From Hermatobates lingyangjiaoensis (Eukaryota > Arthropoda > Insecta > Hemiptera > Hermatobatidae): a stretch of DNA of 64,000 bases. Position 1 is the first letter of the stretch. Every line of letters begins with the position of its first letter. Of this stretch, positions 62,152 to 64,000 are shown piece by piece. The translations under genes were made by a program, and so were the position numbers. The stretch is taken from contig JAPFBL010000049.1 in NCBI GenBank assembly GCA_026182355.1, forward strand, positions 1,240,001-1,304,000, in the 5' to 3' direction. The notes under the pieces were generated by a model. The model ran no database searches. It was not told where the DNA came from and saw only the letters and a list, made by a program, of their open reading frames with translations.

Positions 62152-63183
62152 TTATTGTAACACAACTTTTAAGAACTGGAAGAATTTATGGGCTGCATTT
62201 TTTCTACTTTCACTGTCATTCGCACCTAATCCTATGAAGGTCCAATAATTATCGAATGATAAAACCCAACCGTTCCTACAGTTGGGCATAGGCTTACAAA
62301 CGAAACGCCAATTCACTTCCTCTGCAAATTCCTTGCATTTTTCTAATGGATTTTCAATGTCAGATATTTTGACAGTCTTTAAAATTTTAGAAAGAGTAGA
62401 ATTCTGGTAAACATCATTTTGAAATATGTCAGGAAGGTGTTTCAATTTAATTTCCATCAAAGATTTCTCTTGACATTCCTCTCTTTTGCGACAACGTTCA
62501 GGATTTGCTCTTGCTAATGCTTCCAAAATGCCGTCGTTGACTGTTTCGGAATATATATTAATACACTTTGTTTCTGTGATGTTAGTTTCAAAATCAACCG
62601 ACAGTTTCTGTAGCATTAACAATGCACATTTCTGTTTAGCACTCTTCACTGTGGTTGAAGTTGATTCAAAGGATGAATCAAGATACGTACATTTATATGT
62701 AAAAAGGGGCATATGGGAAGGTCCACTAGAACTAACAAGAGTATATTTAGGTAATGCTGTTCTTTTTCGGCGACAAAGCGTTTCCAAACACCCCACATAA
62801 TTCTTCGTGTTATCAAAAACGTCTACATCTGTACTTGTCTCATCTATTTCATCAAGCGTGTCAATTACTTGGACTTGAGGATTCTTCAAATTTTCTATAC
62901 TTAAGTTTTCACTTGAATTACACGTATTACCCACATCTTTGTATGGATTCTCATCTAAAAGACCATTTTGGGATAAACATTCTATCAGCTTTAAACTGGC
63001 TTCAACTTTAGCTATTTGCTTCGATGGTCCAACACCGTTTGCTGTATAACTTTGTAATGAAGCTTGCATGACAAACTCATTTACAGCTGAAACAACTTTA
63101 TGGGAAACCATTGCATACTTCAAACAGTATCCTTTCTTTACTGAAAATTCATTTAAAAAGGAAATAGGATTCTTACACGACAT
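62152..63183 (-). CDS. dsRNA-binding protein, TRBP/Loquacious/R2D2-like
   Basis: A 343-residue open frame with no intron. dsRBD1 (about 5-71) starts NPISFLNEFSVKKGYCLKY and ends GPSKQIAKVEASLKLIECL. dsRBD2 (about 128-195) reads NYVGCLETLCRRKRTALPKY, SSSGPSHMPLFTYKC and SAKQKCALLMLQKL, close to the second domain of TRBP/PACT/Loqs/R2D2. A third, degenerate dsRBD-like region (about 280-340) ends SRKNAAHKFFQFLK, resembling the protein-protein dsRBD3 that contacts Dicer in Loqs/TRBP. Such proteins pair with Dicer to load small RNAs in the cytoplasm. dsRBD1 is diverged: the usual KKxAK helix start is SKQIAK. The lack of introns is odd for this family and suggests a retrocopy or a fast-evolving lineage-specific gene. 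The frame is intact, so it is probably expressed. Orthology to Loqs or R2D2 cannot be settled by eye. Confidence 0.85.
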   Translation of the reverse strand: MSCKNPISFLNEFSVKKGYCLKYAMVSHKVVSAVNEFVMQASLQSYTANGVGPSKQIAKVEASLKLIECLSQNGLLDENPYKDVGNTCNSSENLSIENLKNPQVQVIDTLDEIDETSTDVDVFDNTKNYVGCLETLCRRKRTALPKYTLVSSSGPSHMPLFTYKCTYLDSSFESTSTTVKSAKQKCALLMLQKLSVDFETNITETKCINIYSETVNDGILEALARANPERCRKREECQEKSLMEIKLKHLPDIFQNDVYQNSTLSKILKTVKISDIENPLEKCKEFAEEVNWRFVCKPMPNCRNGWVLSFDNYWTFIGLGANDSESRKNAAHKFFQFLKVVLQ

Positions 63184-63920
63184 ACTGCTATAACAACTAC
63201 CACATGGGAACTAAGTGTAACGGTTATACACAGTGTTACCAAAACGGGAGAAACTTTAATTCTCATATGGAATTTAATTGATGAAATAATTGAAAATATT
63301 TATTTAACTGCCAACATTTTTTATACACTCACAAGATTATTGAACTATATAACAAAATATCAAAAAAATGAAAAAAATTCTATACATATTGAAATTAGTG
63401 AGTTTATTGTTATATGAAAAATTAATTTAATAAAATCCAATTCTAACATTAGTACGATGATATTTAATTCACTTATTTGCTTTATGATATATTTTTTACC
63501 AAAAAATTACACACAAATAACACAGGAATTATAATACAGTGCATTTATCCGTAAACTTAGTGCTCTTTTTAGGAAATTATTGTTGAAGATTAATATTAAA
63601 ATTAAAACTGGAAATAAATTAAGAGTTAAACTTATCAGTTACAAATAGGAGAATTTAGGAGTGCTAATGATTATAAAAAAGAATTCGGAAATAATTTTTT
63701 CCTATTAAATCAAAGAAATCCATTTATTCATTTTAATACATATTGTTACATATAATACATGAATTTTAATACATGCAATATTACTTTAATATAAGGAAAG
63801 TATAGTGTTCATAAAAGAATTCCTTTTTAAAATTTGAAAACGATTTACATGCTTTCAGGTTTCAAACTCCTTAATTGACAATTAAGGAAACTTCTTTATA
63901 ATTGTAGATAGAGAAATATC
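63184..63920. other. Upstream of dsRBD gene, AT-rich
   Basis: No feature recognised. It should contain the promoter of the minus-strand dsRBD gene. Confidence 0.4.
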
Positions 63921-63966
63921 CCTCACTTCTATTGTTATAGGTATACTTCGACAGAGGCCAGGAAAA

Positions 63967-64000
63967 TGGCTGAGGACCGAAAAGTCGTCTGCAGAAAGGG
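63967..64000 (+). CDS. Possible start of a further gene (cut by window end)
   Basis: An ATG in a good context (GGAAAATGG) opens MAEDRKVVCRK to the edge; the sequence becomes less AT-rich from about 63940. Only 11 codons are visible, so this is a weak call. Confidence 0.2.

Overview
This window is animal nuclear DNA: very AT-rich, intron-rich and dominated by transposable elements. The TE mix (Helitrons with arthropod-style ends, DD34D mariners, a ZBED5-like hAT, Jockey-like LINEs, Gypsy elements, many Penelope-like elements) and a short CCTAA (TTAGG-type) run suggest an arthropod, perhaps a chelicerate. That is an inference and I cannot name the species. Three host protein genes are supported. 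(1) The first two coding exons of NAT10, the RNA cytidine acetyltransferase, lie on the minus strand (6066 to 4551); the rest lies beyond the left edge. (2) A complete UBE3C HECT ubiquitin ligase lies on the plus strand (17214 to 59390): 17 coding exons with consistent splice phases add up to 1081 codons before the stop. (3) A single-exon dsRNA-binding protein of the TRBP/Loquacious/R2D2 type lies on the minus strand (63183 to 62152). Layout: 1-1311 is an internally deleted Gypsy element. 2.1-8.5 kb holds three short Helitrons around NAT10 exons 1-2. 10.7-12.3 kb is a decayed Helitron/PIF1 helicase. 12.3-13.9 kb is a copy of an unrecognised long repeat (called RepA here) with a Jockey-like LINE inserted. 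14.0-16.5 kb is a rearranged Gypsy element. 17.2-59.4 kb is UBE3C, whose introns (up to 13.3 kb) carry a fold-back mariner, a hAT, LINEs, a mariner, a piggyBac remnant, RepA copies and about a dozen Penelope-like element (PLE) insertions. 59.5-62.1 kb is RepA again, abutting the dsRBD gene. The most interesting signal is in the PLEs. Several carry a motif matching the minimal type I hammerhead ribozyme: CUGANGA core, stem II hairpin, GAAA, a four-base palindrome serving as stem III, a UH cleavage site and a closing stem I. At least five copies in three families look intact in the core. The PLE copies are nearly all palindromic, with two 3' ends facing outward into (TA)n microsatellites, and in several families the element end falls at the same codon position (just after a GLLPxYT motif near the ORF start). 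This fits a hammerhead-processed PLE life cycle with preferred insertion at TA repeats, and it fills UBE3C introns with sequences able to form long RNA hairpins.
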